From Peredibacter sp045999315 (lineage in GTDB: Bacteria; Bdellovibrionota; Bacteriovoracia; Bacteriovoracales; Bacteriovoracaceae), in the NCBI RefSeq assembly GCF_045999315.1, contig NZ_CP174607.1, positions 3,348,001 to 3,412,000 on the forward strand: a stretch of 64,000 nt of DNA, written 5' to 3'. A program made the position numbers and the translations under genes. The notes below the pieces were generated by a model. It was not told the DNA's origin, ran no database searches, and was given only the letters and a program-made list of their open reading frames with translations. Positions 6,966-15,620 of this stretch are shown here, one piece after another. How positions within the stretch are numbered: the stretch's first letter is position 1; each line of letters begins with the position of its first letter.

Positions 6966-8558
6966 TTAATCCTTCAGTAGTTCATCCAGAGCTTTGAAGG
7001 CCTCAGGGAGAGCATCAATCAAGCTAGTGGCAGTCATAGGACGAACACCGAGTTTTTCGGCCGCAAATTGTCCAGACCAAGTATGAATCAACACGCCTAA
7101 AAGGATCGTGCGGTTCAGGTTCTCATAAATATTATACAGTGAATCGCGGCGTTTCAAGTTTGCTTCCTGGCCGATGAGACCACCAAGAATACCTGCGAGT
7201 ACGTCACCTACTCCACCTGTGGCCATGCCATCATTTGGTGAAAAGTTAAAATAGGTCTTACCATTCGGGAACGCCAGATAAGTACAAGGTCCCTTCAGGA
7301 TAATAGAACAGTTAATACGCTCAATCGTTTCTTTCAAATGGAAGTACGGCTCTTTTTGAACTTCTTCCAGAGGAATACCTGTGAAACGAGCAAACTCTCC
7401 GAAGTGCGGAGTTAAAAGAGTTGGAGCATTTCGCATTCTGAAAACTTCGGCATCGTCCTTAATATTAAGAACGTTAATCGCGTCTGCATCGAGAACCACT
7501 GGGCCAGAGAAGTTATTTAAAATCTCAAGCACTAAAGCACGAGCGCGAAGGGAACGAGCAAGACCCGGACCAATCACAATCGAATCATACTTATTAAGGT
7601 CTTTAAGGAGTTTTCCCCACTTTGCCTGATCATTCGGTACATAGCCCGTCATGACTTCAGGAATGAGGCGAGAGATGAATTCCTGGTACTGAGGTTCCCA
7701 AGTTGAGGCGGTCACAAGACCTGCACCTACTTTCAGGGCCGCAGTTGAACTCATCACCAGAGCACCGGTTAGACCGTGAGAACCACCAATCACTAGCGTG
7801 TGACCGAATAGCTTCTTATCACCGAACTTATTTCGCGCTGGAGGAAGATCATTTTTTAGGTCTTTATCAATCAGGAATTTGTCCCCATTCTGTTCGATGA
7901 TCTGACTCGGAAGTCCAGAAGGGATCACTTGTACTTCACCCACGTGACGAGCACCATCGGCCTGGTAATAACCAAGCTTAGGCAGACCCACAGCAAGTGT
8001 TAAATCGGCCATAATGGCGTTACCTTGAACCTGTCCTGAGTCACCCTCGACCCCAGTTGGGATATCAAGAGCGATGGTATAGGCCTTCTCCTGATTGATG
8101 AAATGAATCACGTCATACAGGAAGTTTGAAAGCGGAAGACGGACACCAGTTCCGAAGATGGCGTCCACAATAATTTTGGGAGAACTGTTTTGTTGGAAAT
8201 AAGCTTCGAGGGCACCGATGTCGTCGATGTGAGCGGTACGAACCCCATAGGACTTGGCAATTTTTAGTTGTTCTTTAACTTCTTGCGAGCAATCTTTTTC
8301 TTCAAACAAGAGGAAAGCGCGGGGCTCAAGACCCATGCTTGAAAGGTGACGAGCGATCGCGAGACCCGTTCCGCCATTGAATCCCTTACCAATCAGAAAG
8401 ATCAGTTCTCCGTAGTGAATTTCATCACCGAGTTTTTCGACAATCGCCTTCGCCCCCAAGAGCGAAACGTTTTCAATGATGAGTTTTTCTGGAAAGTGGT
8501 ACTTCGTCTGCGCGATTTTTTCCAGTTCCTTCATTTCTGCTTGGGTAACAATTCTCAT
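6966..8558 (-). CDS. nnr: Bifunctional NAD(P)H-hydrate epimerase and ADP-dependent dehydratase
   Basis: Repairs hydrated NADH and NADPH. The N-terminal ~215 residues are the YjeF_N epimerase (IGKGFNGGTGLAIARHL and the DAIFGTG loop); the C-terminal ~300 residues are the ribokinase-like dehydratase with the GDGMAT-equivalent NDGMATGGVGDVLAG. At 530 residues it is the usual fused length. It starts 2 bp after pdxJ stops and sits in the same minus-strand operon as glmM and tsaE; yjeF-tsaE neighbourhood is common in bacteria, which supports both calls. Confidence 0.95.
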   Translation of the reverse strand: MRIVTQAEMKELEKIAQTKYHFPEKLIIENVSLLGAKAIVEKLGDEIHYGELIFLIGKGFNGGTGLAIARHLSSMGLEPRAFLLFEEKDCSQEVKEQLKIAKSYGVRTAHIDDIGALEAYFQQNSSPKIIVDAIFGTGVRLPLSNFLYDVIHFINQEKAYTIALDIPTGVEGDSGQVQGNAIMADLTLAVGLPKLGYYQADGARHVGEVQVIPSGLPSQIIEQNGDKFLIDKDLKNDLPPARNKFGDKKLFGHTLVIGGSHGLTGALVMSSTAALKVGAGLVTASTWEPQYQEFISRLIPEVMTGYVPNDQAKWGKLLKDLNKYDSIVIGPGLARSLRARALVLEILNNFSGPVVLDADAINVLNIKDDAEVFRMRNAPTLLTPHFGEFARFTGIPLEEVQKEPYFHLKETIERINCSIILKGPCTYLAFPNGKTYFNFSPNDGMATGGVGDVLAGILGGLIGQEANLKRRDSLYNIYENLNRTILLGVLIHTWSGQFAAEKLGVRPMTATSLIDALPEAFKALDELLKD

Positions 8559-8560
8559 AA

Positions 8561-9322
8561 TTAACCTTCTAAAGGGTATTTATTAATTAATGTAAGCATT
8601 TCTTTAATCACGTGGCCCATGCCTAAGAACACGGCCTCCGCAATGATCCAGTGACCGATATTGTATTCTTCGAACTGCTTCTCTTCGAGAAGTGGTTCTA
8701 ATGAATCAAAAGTCAGCCCGTGGCCCGCGTGATAGCCCCAACCAGCGCGCTTCATCAGGGTAGCGCCTTCGCGGTAACGAACGAGATGGCCCGTCACGTC
8801 TTTCTTATTCAGAAAATCTTTGGCGTAGTCACCAGTATGAATCTCCACCGCATCGGCCTTGATTGAAAGACAACGCTTAAGTGTCACTTCATCGGCCTCA
8901 ACGAAAAGAGAAATTTTTGTATTAGGAGATTGGGCCTTGATATCTTCACAGGCCTTCTTCACGCGCTCATAGTTTTTTTGATCAATCACATCAAGGCCAC
9001 CTTCCGTCGTGCGCTCTTCGCGCTTTTCTGGAACAAGACACACCCATTCAGGTTTCTGCTTGATGGCAATCTTCACCATCTCATCCGAGGCGCCCATTTC
9101 TAAATTAAGGGGCCTTCCCATCTTGCGGCACATGTCATGCACTGTCGGAACATCGTGGTCCTGAATATGACGGCGGTCCTCACGAAGGTGAATCGTAATC
9201 TGATGAGCACCCGTTGCCAAAGAGACTTCAGCGGCACGCATGACCTCAGGATAGTATTCACCACGCTGCTGGCGAAGAGTCGCCACGTGATCGATATTAA
9301 CACCTAGACGAGCGTATTTCAT
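8561..9322 (-). CDS. pdxJ: Pyridoxine 5'-phosphate synthase
   Basis: Condenses 1-deoxyxylulose 5-phosphate with 3-amino-1-hydroxyacetone 1-phosphate, the last ring-forming step of the DXP-dependent vitamin B6 route. The 253-residue TIM barrel has the N-terminal LGVNIDHVATLRQQRG, HLREDRRHIQD, NLEMGASDEM and the C-terminal YNIGHWIIAEAVFLG, all hallmark PdxJ segments. Its stop lies 2 bp from nnr and its start 1 bp after glmM, so translation is likely coupled. PLP made by this pathway is the cofactor of the desulfurase encoded nearby. Confidence 0.97.
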   Translation of the reverse strand: MKYARLGVNIDHVATLRQQRGEYYPEVMRAAEVSLATGAHQITIHLREDRRHIQDHDVPTVHDMCRKMGRPLNLEMGASDEMVKIAIKQKPEWVCLVPEKREERTTEGGLDVIDQKNYERVKKACEDIKAQSPNTKISLFVEADEVTLKRCLSIKADAVEIHTGDYAKDFLNKKDVTGHLVRYREGATLMKRAGWGYHAGHGLTFDSLEPLLEEKQFEEYNIGHWIIAEAVFLGMGHVIKEMLTLINKYPLEG

Positions 9323-9323
9323 T

Positions 9324-10679
9324 TTAACCCAGGGCCTTCTTCACTGTTTCAGCGAGTTCAGTACAGAGAGTGTTCACAAGTTTATTATCTTTTCCTTCTA
9401 CCATCACACGGGCCAGGGCCTCAGTTCCTGAGTAGCGAAGAAGGATGCGTCCCTCTTTACCAAGCTTTGCTTCAGCGTGATCCATCGCCTTTTTAATTTC
9501 TGCCACTTCTTCAAACGGAACACGTTTTGAAACGTGAACGTTCTGCATGACTTGTGGGAACATTTCAATTTTTGTGAGATCGGCCAGATCCATATCATAA
9601 AAACGAATGCTCTCGATCACTTTTAAGGCGGCGAGAATTCCGTCACCGGTGGTTGAATATTTTTTGAAGACCAGGTGGCCTGAAGGCTCGCCACCGAATA
9701 AAGCACCTGATTGTCTCATACGCTCAACGATATAGCGGTCACCCACTTGAGTACGAGTGAAAGTCAGACCTTGCTGTTGAAGGAAGTATTCAACCCCGAA
9801 GTTGCTCATCACAGTTCCCACCACTTCATTGGCAGGACCGATTTCATTGTTATCTTTTAAGAATTTTCCACAAAGACCAATGAGTTTGTCTCCATGAACA
9901 ACCGTTCCGTTACCGTCTACGATAGTCAGTCGGTCACCATCTCCATCAAGACAAACACCAAGATCAGCGCGGTATTTTTTCACGGCATCAGCACAGGCCT
10001 CAGGATGAAGAGCACCAACGTTTAAATTAATGTTCGTTCCGTTCGGAGTATTTCCAATGGCGATCACTTCAGCACCAAGTTCTTCAAACACCATTGGGGC
10101 AAGTTTATAACCAGCACCATTGGCCGCATCCACCACAATGCGAAGACCTTCGAGAGTGTACTGAGGAGATAAAGCAGCTTTTGTATTTACAATATAGCGC
10201 CCGATGACTTCATCTAAGCGTTTCGCATTACCAAGTTGGTCTCCGACCTTAACTGGAATGCTCGACGGATCAAGCACCATTTTCTCCAGCTCTAGTTCAA
10301 TTTCGTCCGGTAGCTTGTGGCCTGTGCGATCAAAGATTTTAATTCCGTTGTCTTCGAATGAGTTATGAGAAGCTGAAATCATGACCCCAGCGTCGGCACG
10401 CATACTTTGAGTCACAAACGCCACACCAGGAGTAGGAAGTGGACCCGTTAGAATCGCCTTACCACCTTGTGAACACACACCCGCAGAAAAGGCCTGCTCA
10501 AGCATGTAACACGAAAGTCTTGTATCTTTACCGATGATGATCAACGGCTTCTTGGTGAAATTTTTTTGAAAGTAACTGGTAACTGCGCGGCCTAGAACAA
10601 ACGCCACTTCACCAGTCATGGGATAAACATTGGCCTTCCCACGAATACCATCTGTACCGAATAATTTACGACCTGACAT
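9324..10679 (-). CDS. glmM: Phosphoglucosamine mutase
   Basis: Interconverts glucosamine 6-phosphate and 1-phosphate on the way to UDP-GlcNAc for peptidoglycan and lipopolysaccharide. At 451 residues it shows the N-terminal LFGTDGIRG, the phosphoserine loop ISASHNSF (Ser104), the Mg site DGDGDR, the sugar-binding GGEPSGH and the phosphate-binding RYSGTE. It follows cdaR by 45 bp; the cdaA-cdaR-glmM order is the one known from Firmicutes, where GlmM binds and inhibits CdaA. Confidence 0.97.
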   Translation of the reverse strand: MSGRKLFGTDGIRGKANVYPMTGEVAFVLGRAVTSYFQKNFTKKPLIIIGKDTRLSCYMLEQAFSAGVCSQGGKAILTGPLPTPGVAFVTQSMRADAGVMISASHNSFEDNGIKIFDRTGHKLPDEIELELEKMVLDPSSIPVKVGDQLGNAKRLDEVIGRYIVNTKAALSPQYTLEGLRIVVDAANGAGYKLAPMVFEELGAEVIAIGNTPNGTNINLNVGALHPEACADAVKKYRADLGVCLDGDGDRLTIVDGNGTVVHGDKLIGLCGKFLKDNNEIGPANEVVGTVMSNFGVEYFLQQQGLTFTRTQVGDRYIVERMRQSGALFGGEPSGHLVFKKYSTTGDGILAALKVIESIRFYDMDLADLTKIEMFPQVMQNVHVSKRVPFEEVAEIKKAMDHAEAKLGKEGRILLRYSGTEALARVMVEGKDNKLVNTLCTELAETVKKALG

Positions 10680-10724
10680 AATGACTCACTTTAAGAATGA
10701 AATAACTGATTTAACTATACCATT

Positions 10725-11645
10725 TTATTGTATATTCACAATAATGGTCTTGGGAGAGATTTCGAGCAAATGAATGCTCGGTGGAAGGACCACTTTCAGA
10801 GGGACTTCAATACGTCCGCGGGCATCGTCCGGGATGTCGGCCCACACTTGTACAGTGGATGAGACATTTGATCGGTTTTTAATAATCTTGTCTGGGACCA
10901 GAAGTTTCACCGACGCAGTTTTGACACTTGAATTGATTTTACGCGAGTGCGAAAGGAACTTAATGGGCAGGTCCTTCAGAGTGAAATTAGCACTTGCTGC
11001 CTTGAGCTGATAAGAAAATTTGATGTCGTAACCAGAAGTCAGGGTCAGGCGTTCATCAGGGAGTGCGACTTCAACTGGCACTTGATTAAGACCAGTCAGA
11101 GATTCTAACTCAACGGGTTTTATTGGAATTTCTTTGAGCTTTGAAATGAGTGAGCGAGGCCCATAGACCTCCACTTCTGATGGTTCTAGCACCGTATTAG
11201 AGAGAGAAAGTTTTTCCGGTAAGTGGCCCGCAAACTGAAGTTTAAGCGGCACGATCTTACTCGCCTTCTTTTCAAGTTTAATCGGCAAGCGGCGTGGAAG
11301 AACCCGTTCAACCACCATTCCGAATGGAAGGTTCAACTGGGCCGGATTGATGTCCACTGTGAAATTTAACTGCCTGCGGGCGTTGGCGCGGTTTAGATCA
11401 ATCACCAGACGATCTTCACGTTCGGCCACGGTACGCACGAAAGCACGTGGGCCCTCAATCATGAAGGTCACTTCATGCTGAGGTTTGGCCGCAAACATCA
11501 TGTCCACTGGAAGAATATATTCCAGGGTCACGGTCTTTTCGAACTTCACCTTCTCTGAGTTCAGAACGTAGACCCACAAGAAAAGTGAAAGGAAGATCGA
11601 GATGAACTTCAATGAATGTTTCTTCATTCGGTTGCGCATCTTCAT
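10725..11645 (-). CDS. cdaR: YbbR-domain regulator of diadenylate cyclase (CdaR)
   Basis: A 306-residue protein with one N-terminal membrane anchor (about residues 13-28, FISIFLSLFLWVYVLN) followed by an extracytoplasmic part made of repeated ~80-residue YbbR-like beta domains with segments such as LEPSEVEVYGP and ISPKTIIV. In Firmicutes CdaR binds CdaA and tunes c-di-AMP synthesis. The start codon overlaps the cdaA stop by 4 bp (11642-11645), indicating coupled translation. Assignment rests on domain pattern plus the conserved cdaA-cdaR-glmM order. Confidence 0.92.
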   Translation of the reverse strand: MKMRNRMKKHSLKFISIFLSLFLWVYVLNSEKVKFEKTVTLEYILPVDMMFAAKPQHEVTFMIEGPRAFVRTVAEREDRLVIDLNRANARRQLNFTVDINPAQLNLPFGMVVERVLPRRLPIKLEKKASKIVPLKLQFAGHLPEKLSLSNTVLEPSEVEVYGPRSLISKLKEIPIKPVELESLTGLNQVPVEVALPDERLTLTSGYDIKFSYQLKAASANFTLKDLPIKFLSHSRKINSSVKTASVKLLVPDKIIKNRSNVSSTVQVWADIPDDARGRIEVPLKVVLPPSIHLLEISPKTIIVNIQ

Positions 11646-12448
11646 GGAGTAATTCTCCCCACGGTCTCAACCGGTCCAACTCGATCAATTTCTAATAAGA
11701 ATTTGCGCAGGTATTTTCTTAGTAGATCTTCGTTCTCCATGTAATGGAAAACGCCGTTATAACAAATATTGATTCTTCCTGTTTCTTCTGAAACCGTGAC
11801 GACCACCGCATCTGAAATCTCAGTGATACCCAGGGCCGCGCGGTGACGAGTACCAAAGTGGCGATCAATCTCCACGTTCTTTGAAAGGGGCAGGAAACAC
11901 CCCGCCGCTTGAATCACACCGTTGTAGATGATGATGGCACCATCGTGAAGTGGTGAGTTGGTCTGGAAAATTGAATAAATGATATCAGAGTGAATTCTTG
12001 AATCTAAACGCGTACCAGATGATGAGTAGTTTAGAAGACCGTGATTTTTTTCAAAGACAATTAAGGCACCCGTTCTTTCACGGGAAAGGGCCGAACAGGC
12101 GGCCACCACTTCTTCAATTTGTTGATCGAATTTCGAGCGACCATTGCGGCCAATAATTTTTGTACTTGAAATTGAAACCAGCGCACTTCTGATTTGATCC
12201 TGGAAAAGAACAATCAGAATGATGAACAAGTAGTCGAAGAAGTTTTGCAGGATCCACGAGAGAGAATACAATTCGTAGAACTGACTCACCCACCAAAGCA
12301 TGGCAAGAGCGACGATACCAAAAAGCATTTGATACGCACGTGTCCCTTGAACGATGATGAGGAAACGGTACATGATAATGGCTACAGCTGCTATATCTAG
12401 CAGGTCGATGACCCTAAAATTGGCAAGGAGAATGCCCAGCTGCTGCAA
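11642..12448 (-). CDS. cdaA: Diadenylate cyclase CdaA
   Basis: Membrane enzyme that makes cyclic di-AMP from two ATP. Residues 1-85 hold three hydrophobic segments; the DisA_N catalytic domain follows, with both essential motifs visible: DGA (169-171, in SPLHDGAIII) and RHR (201-203, in GTRHRAALG). The 268-residue length is normal. The TTG start at 12448 is supported by GAGG a few bases upstream. First gene of the operon running to tsaE. No c-di-AMP phosphodiesterase (GdpP or PgpH) is visible in the window. Confidence 0.95.
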   Translation of the reverse strand: MQQLGILLANFRVIDLLDIAAVAIIMYRFLIIVQGTRAYQMLFGIVALAMLWWVSQFYELYSLSWILQNFFDYLFIILIVLFQDQIRSALVSISSTKIIGRNGRSKFDQQIEEVVAACSALSRERTGALIVFEKNHGLLNYSSSGTRLDSRIHSDIIYSIFQTNSPLHDGAIIIYNGVIQAAGCFLPLSKNVEIDRHFGTRHRAALGITEISDAVVVTVSEETGRINICYNGVFHYMENEDLLRKYLRKFLLEIDRVGPVETVGRITP

Positions 12449-12503
12449 AAGTACCTCGTGTTATTTATTGGGCTTATCGGAAGAATGGAGAGGAATTTAA
12501 GAC

Positions 12504-12526
12504 CGGAGGAAAATAAAATTCCTCCG
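12504..12526 (-). terminator. Hairpin after PilZ-GAF-AAA gene
   Basis: CGGAGGAA (12504-12511), 7-base loop, TTCCTCCG (12519-12526): perfect 8-bp stem 14 bp past the stop of the minus-strand gene at 12541 and before the cdaA start. The T-run after it is weak, so termination is probable rather than certain. Confidence 0.5.
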
Positions 12527-12540
12527 ATCTCAAAATGGAA

Positions 12541-14523
12541 TTAAGCTGCTTCTTTTTCGTCTTCAACCAGAGTCGGTTTTGGAGCTGGTGCCTTGCCTGG
12601 ATTATTGAGACCCTCAATAATTTCATCTGACATCAGCATTTTCTTACGAAGGGCCTCACGGGAAATACCCATGGCCGTGGCCGCCTTCGATTTATTTCCT
12701 TTATGGCGCTTGATTTCGGCGAGAATCATCTCACGTTCAACCAGGGCCACACGGTCCTTAAGTGGAATGGCAGGATCGTCCGCATGCGGAATATTTTCCA
12801 ATAGACAGTTCGCGGTCTTCGACACGTCAATAATTGGCGAAGATTTGCTTCCAAGGTCCGTGATCACATGGGCCTTTGGATTATAAAGAACTGCTTTCTC
12901 TACTGCCTTTTCCAGCTCTGAAACGTTACCTGGCCAGGCGTAATTCACCAGCTGGTCTTTCACTACATCTGAGAAGTCTTTCAGGAGAAGTCCCTGCTTT
13001 CTACATTCTTTACGAAGGCAGAAACTCAAAAGATCCTCAATGTCCTGAGGACGCTTACGAAGTGGATCAATATTCACCTCGGAAGAGCACATATAGTGAT
13101 AAAGTTCAGGGTTAAAGGCCCCCTCTTCTTCAATCAGCTGTTTTAAATTTTTGCTGGTCGTGAACATCGGTCGCACATCCAGGGAAATATGAGATCCTGG
13201 GATGCGACGATCTTTTAGGACCTGCATAAGTTGCATCTGCATATGAACCGGCATAAATGAGATCTCATCGAAAACGATGGACCCACCCACGCACTCTTCA
13301 AGCTTACTTTTTGATTCCGGAGTACCAAAAATTTCTTTTTGAAGAGTTGCTTCGTCCACACCTTTACATGAGATCACCACGTAAGGAGCAAGACCGCGCT
13401 TCCCTTCATTGTGCACGATACGAGCAAAAAGTTTTTTACCAACACCCGTTTCACCTGAAATCATCAGAGGAGAATCAATGTCTTTTAGACGAACGATTGC
13501 CTTTCTGATTTCAGAGGTCTGTTGAGAACGGCCAATCCACGCCCACTCACGATCATAAGGAGTTGAGAAGCGACGGATAAGCGACTTTTCAGACACTGGG
13601 CTATAATGGTGGAACACAGAAGAAAGAATAAGGGCAAGAACCTTCATTGTTTTTTCATCTTCCACTGTAAAACGATCTTCGTTACGCTTATTCAGAACTT
13701 CGATGACACCAATAATTTTGTCTTCGCGGTTTGTAATCGGAGAACAGATAATAGAACGAGTATCAAAGCCCGTTACCTTGTCCATTTCTTCCGAGAAGCG
13801 AACCTTGTCTGTTTGCGTATCAATGTTCAGTGACACACCGGTTGTGAAAACTGAACCCGCGATCCCCTTTCGGTAATCAAATTTCAAAAGCTCTTTATCA
13901 ATTCCAAGGGCCGCCACCGCCTCTAGTTCATTCGTTTCTGTGTTGATCAGAAAAATCGAAGCGCGCTGGCCATTCAGGATGCGCACGATTTCTTCCAGCA
14001 TACTCTCCACAAACTTCTCTTTATTACCAAACTGAGTAATATCTTTAAAAAGAGAAAGCAGAAGCGAGAACATTTCGAAGCCCTCTTTCTCAGAAGCATA
14101 GTGCTGAGTCAGAGCAAGCTGAATCAAGCTGTCTTTCAAACGCTCTGGCGGAAGACTTTGAATATATTGCTCAATGAAACGCTTCATATTGCCATAGTCT
14201 TCAGTGTCGAGTTCGGCACCATAATTCATGGCCTCAGAATCAGAGGAATTTACGTTCCTGAAAGCACGCACCACTGAAGCACCAAAATCAAAACGAAGTC
14301 GTTTAAATTGAAGTGAACAACGAAGAGTCGCACCTACAGGCAAAGGGAATGACGTGGTAAAACCAAGTCCCGTCATACTAACGTCCATGAGTTTGATCTT
14401 CTCTACAAACTCAAAGCGCCCCTGATCATTTTCATATTCCACCAGAAACTGCACATCATCTCGAGACTCAACTGGCACTCGAAAAGACTGGTAGTATTTA
14501 AATTCTGAAAAACTGGTCAGCAT
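12541..14523 (-). CDS. PilZ-GAF-AAA+-Fis regulator with degenerate sigma-54 activator domain
   Basis: A 660-residue cytoplasmic regulator. Order: PilZ-like domain (about 12-120, with DVSMTG at 47-52, a c-di-GMP-binding type motif), GAF domain (about 160-310), NtrC-type AAA+ (about 325-555), and Fis helix-turn-helix (about 600-630, NKSKAATAMGISREALRKK). Walker A GETGVGK (357-363) and Walker B SIVFDE (415-420) are kept. The segment between them, FGTPESKSKLEE (399-410), has no GAFTGA, the loop that contacts sigma-54, and the sensor II Arg of GNVREL is Ser (GNVSEL, 532-537). It probably binds DNA without activating sigma-54. ATG at 14523 follows an AGGGAG-type site. Confidence 0.9.
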   Translation of the reverse strand: MLTSFSEFKYYQSFRVPVESRDDVQFLVEYENDQGRFEFVEKIKLMDVSMTGLGFTTSFPLPVGATLRCSLQFKRLRFDFGASVVRAFRNVNSSDSEAMNYGAELDTEDYGNMKRFIEQYIQSLPPERLKDSLIQLALTQHYASEKEGFEMFSLLLSLFKDITQFGNKEKFVESMLEEIVRILNGQRASIFLINTETNELEAVAALGIDKELLKFDYRKGIAGSVFTTGVSLNIDTQTDKVRFSEEMDKVTGFDTRSIICSPITNREDKIIGVIEVLNKRNEDRFTVEDEKTMKVLALILSSVFHHYSPVSEKSLIRRFSTPYDREWAWIGRSQQTSEIRKAIVRLKDIDSPLMISGETGVGKKLFARIVHNEGKRGLAPYVVISCKGVDEATLQKEIFGTPESKSKLEECVGGSIVFDEISFMPVHMQMQLMQVLKDRRIPGSHISLDVRPMFTTSKNLKQLIEEEGAFNPELYHYMCSSEVNIDPLRKRPQDIEDLLSFCLRKECRKQGLLLKDFSDVVKDQLVNYAWPGNVSELEKAVEKAVLYNPKAHVITDLGSKSSPIIDVSKTANCLLENIPHADDPAIPLKDRVALVEREMILAEIKRHKGNKSKAATAMGISREALRKKMLMSDEIIEGLNNPGKAPAPKPTLVEDEKEAA

Positions 14524-14655
14524 GGAAGCTCCCTTTCAAATAAAGCTAGCTTTTGGGCTTATCGGTTAAAAGGGGCCTAACTTTAGGGTTCCTGACACAA
14601 AAACTTGGCACTACAGGAACTTAGCTTATTTACTGACCGAAATTCTCCTCCTTTT

Positions 14656-14682
14656 ACTTTCTCCAGAGAAAGTGATTTTTTT
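14656..14682 (+). terminator. Hairpin plus T-run upstream of HNH gene
   Basis: ACTTTCTC (14656-14663), CA, GAGAAAGT (14666-14673), then GATTTTTTT: a classic factor-independent terminator on the plus strand. No plus-strand gene lies before it within 2 kb, so it either insulates the HNH gene or ends an unseen transcript. The same 19-base unit recurs at 15335-15353 with one change. Confidence 0.6.
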
Positions 14683-14723
14683 AATACTTGACTAATCCGT
14701 ATCTTTTCCGTAAAAGGTTCTAC

Positions 14724-15620
14724 ATGAAACTGAACCACGTTGCAAATAAAATTTTACTGAGTGATACAAAAAAGTTGGTGGGTGTTGAGAGGAGTGCAAC
14801 CACGAGGTTGCTTCATCACTTAATAGAAATAGAGCGAAGAAAGCTCTATTGCGATCTAAAATATTCTTCTTTATTCGCTTATTGCGTTCATGAATTAGGT
14901 TATGATGGAGCTTCAGCTCAAAGACGAATCGTCGCCGCCCGCGCCCTCGCGGAAATGCCAGAAATCGAGCAAAAAATCGAAGATGGAAAATTAAATCTCA
15001 CAAATATTTCATTAGTGAATCAATTTATTGATGATCCTGTTCAAAAACGTGAAGTCTTTAAAGAAGTTGAAAATCTTACTAAGAAAGAATGCGAACAGAA
15101 ATTATTCGAAATCACCGGTAAAGAAGAGAAACCAAAAGATAAGCAGAAGCGTATCTCAAAAGACAAAATCCAAGTCGCCTTTGTTTTATCAGACGAAACC
15201 ATGGCGGTGGTTGATCAGCTAAAAAATCTTCTGGGTAAAGATATGGAGATGGATCAGTTGGTTCAGTTTATGGCGAAGGAAGCCATCAAGTCTGTGGAAA
15301 AGACGAAGTTCAAACAAACAAAACCCCGAACTTCACTTTCTCCAGCGAAAGTGGGACGTGCCATTCCAGCATCTGTAAAACGGGAAGTATACGCACGAGA
15401 TAAAAAATGCACCAATTGTGGAACAACTCATAACCTAAATTATGATCACATTATTCCCTATTCAATGGGAGGACCAAGTACGATAGAAAATCTAAGACTC
15501 TTGTGCTCGCAATGTAACCAAAGGGCGAGAATTAGGGCCGGCCTAAACTCTCCAGAAGGAGCTTTATCACATTCTGATTTGAAACCTTTTCTAGCTGTTG
15601 AATACCTGGAACCGTATTAA
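14724..15620 (+). CDS. HNH endonuclease domain protein
   Basis: A 298-residue protein. The N-terminal ~120 residues are helical and resemble the DUF222-like regions that precede HNH domains in scattered actinobacterial and Bdellovibrio proteins; a Lys-rich linker follows; the C-terminal HNH nuclease has the zinc-type CTNC, the catalytic DHIIPYSMGG, the N of ENLRLLC and CSQCN. ATG at 14724 is preferred over the upstream TTG at 14688 because AAAGG lies 7 bases before it. The 3' end overlaps the convergent ATP-grasp gene by 89 bp. No other restriction or mobile-element gene is adjacent; such HNH genes often occur as isolated, possibly mobile units. Confidence 0.88.
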   Translation: MKLNHVANKILLSDTKKLVGVERSATTRLLHHLIEIERRKLYCDLKYSSLFAYCVHELGYDGASAQRRIVAARALAEMPEIEQKIEDGKLNLTNISLVNQFIDDPVQKREVFKEVENLTKKECEQKLFEITGKEEKPKDKQKRISKDKIQVAFVLSDETMAVVDQLKNLLGKDMEMDQLVQFMAKEAIKSVEKTKFKQTKPRTSLSPAKVGRAIPASVKREVYARDKKCTNCGTTHNLNYDHIIPYSMGGPSTIENLRLLCSQCNQRARIRAGLNSPEGALSHSDLKPFLAVEYLEPY

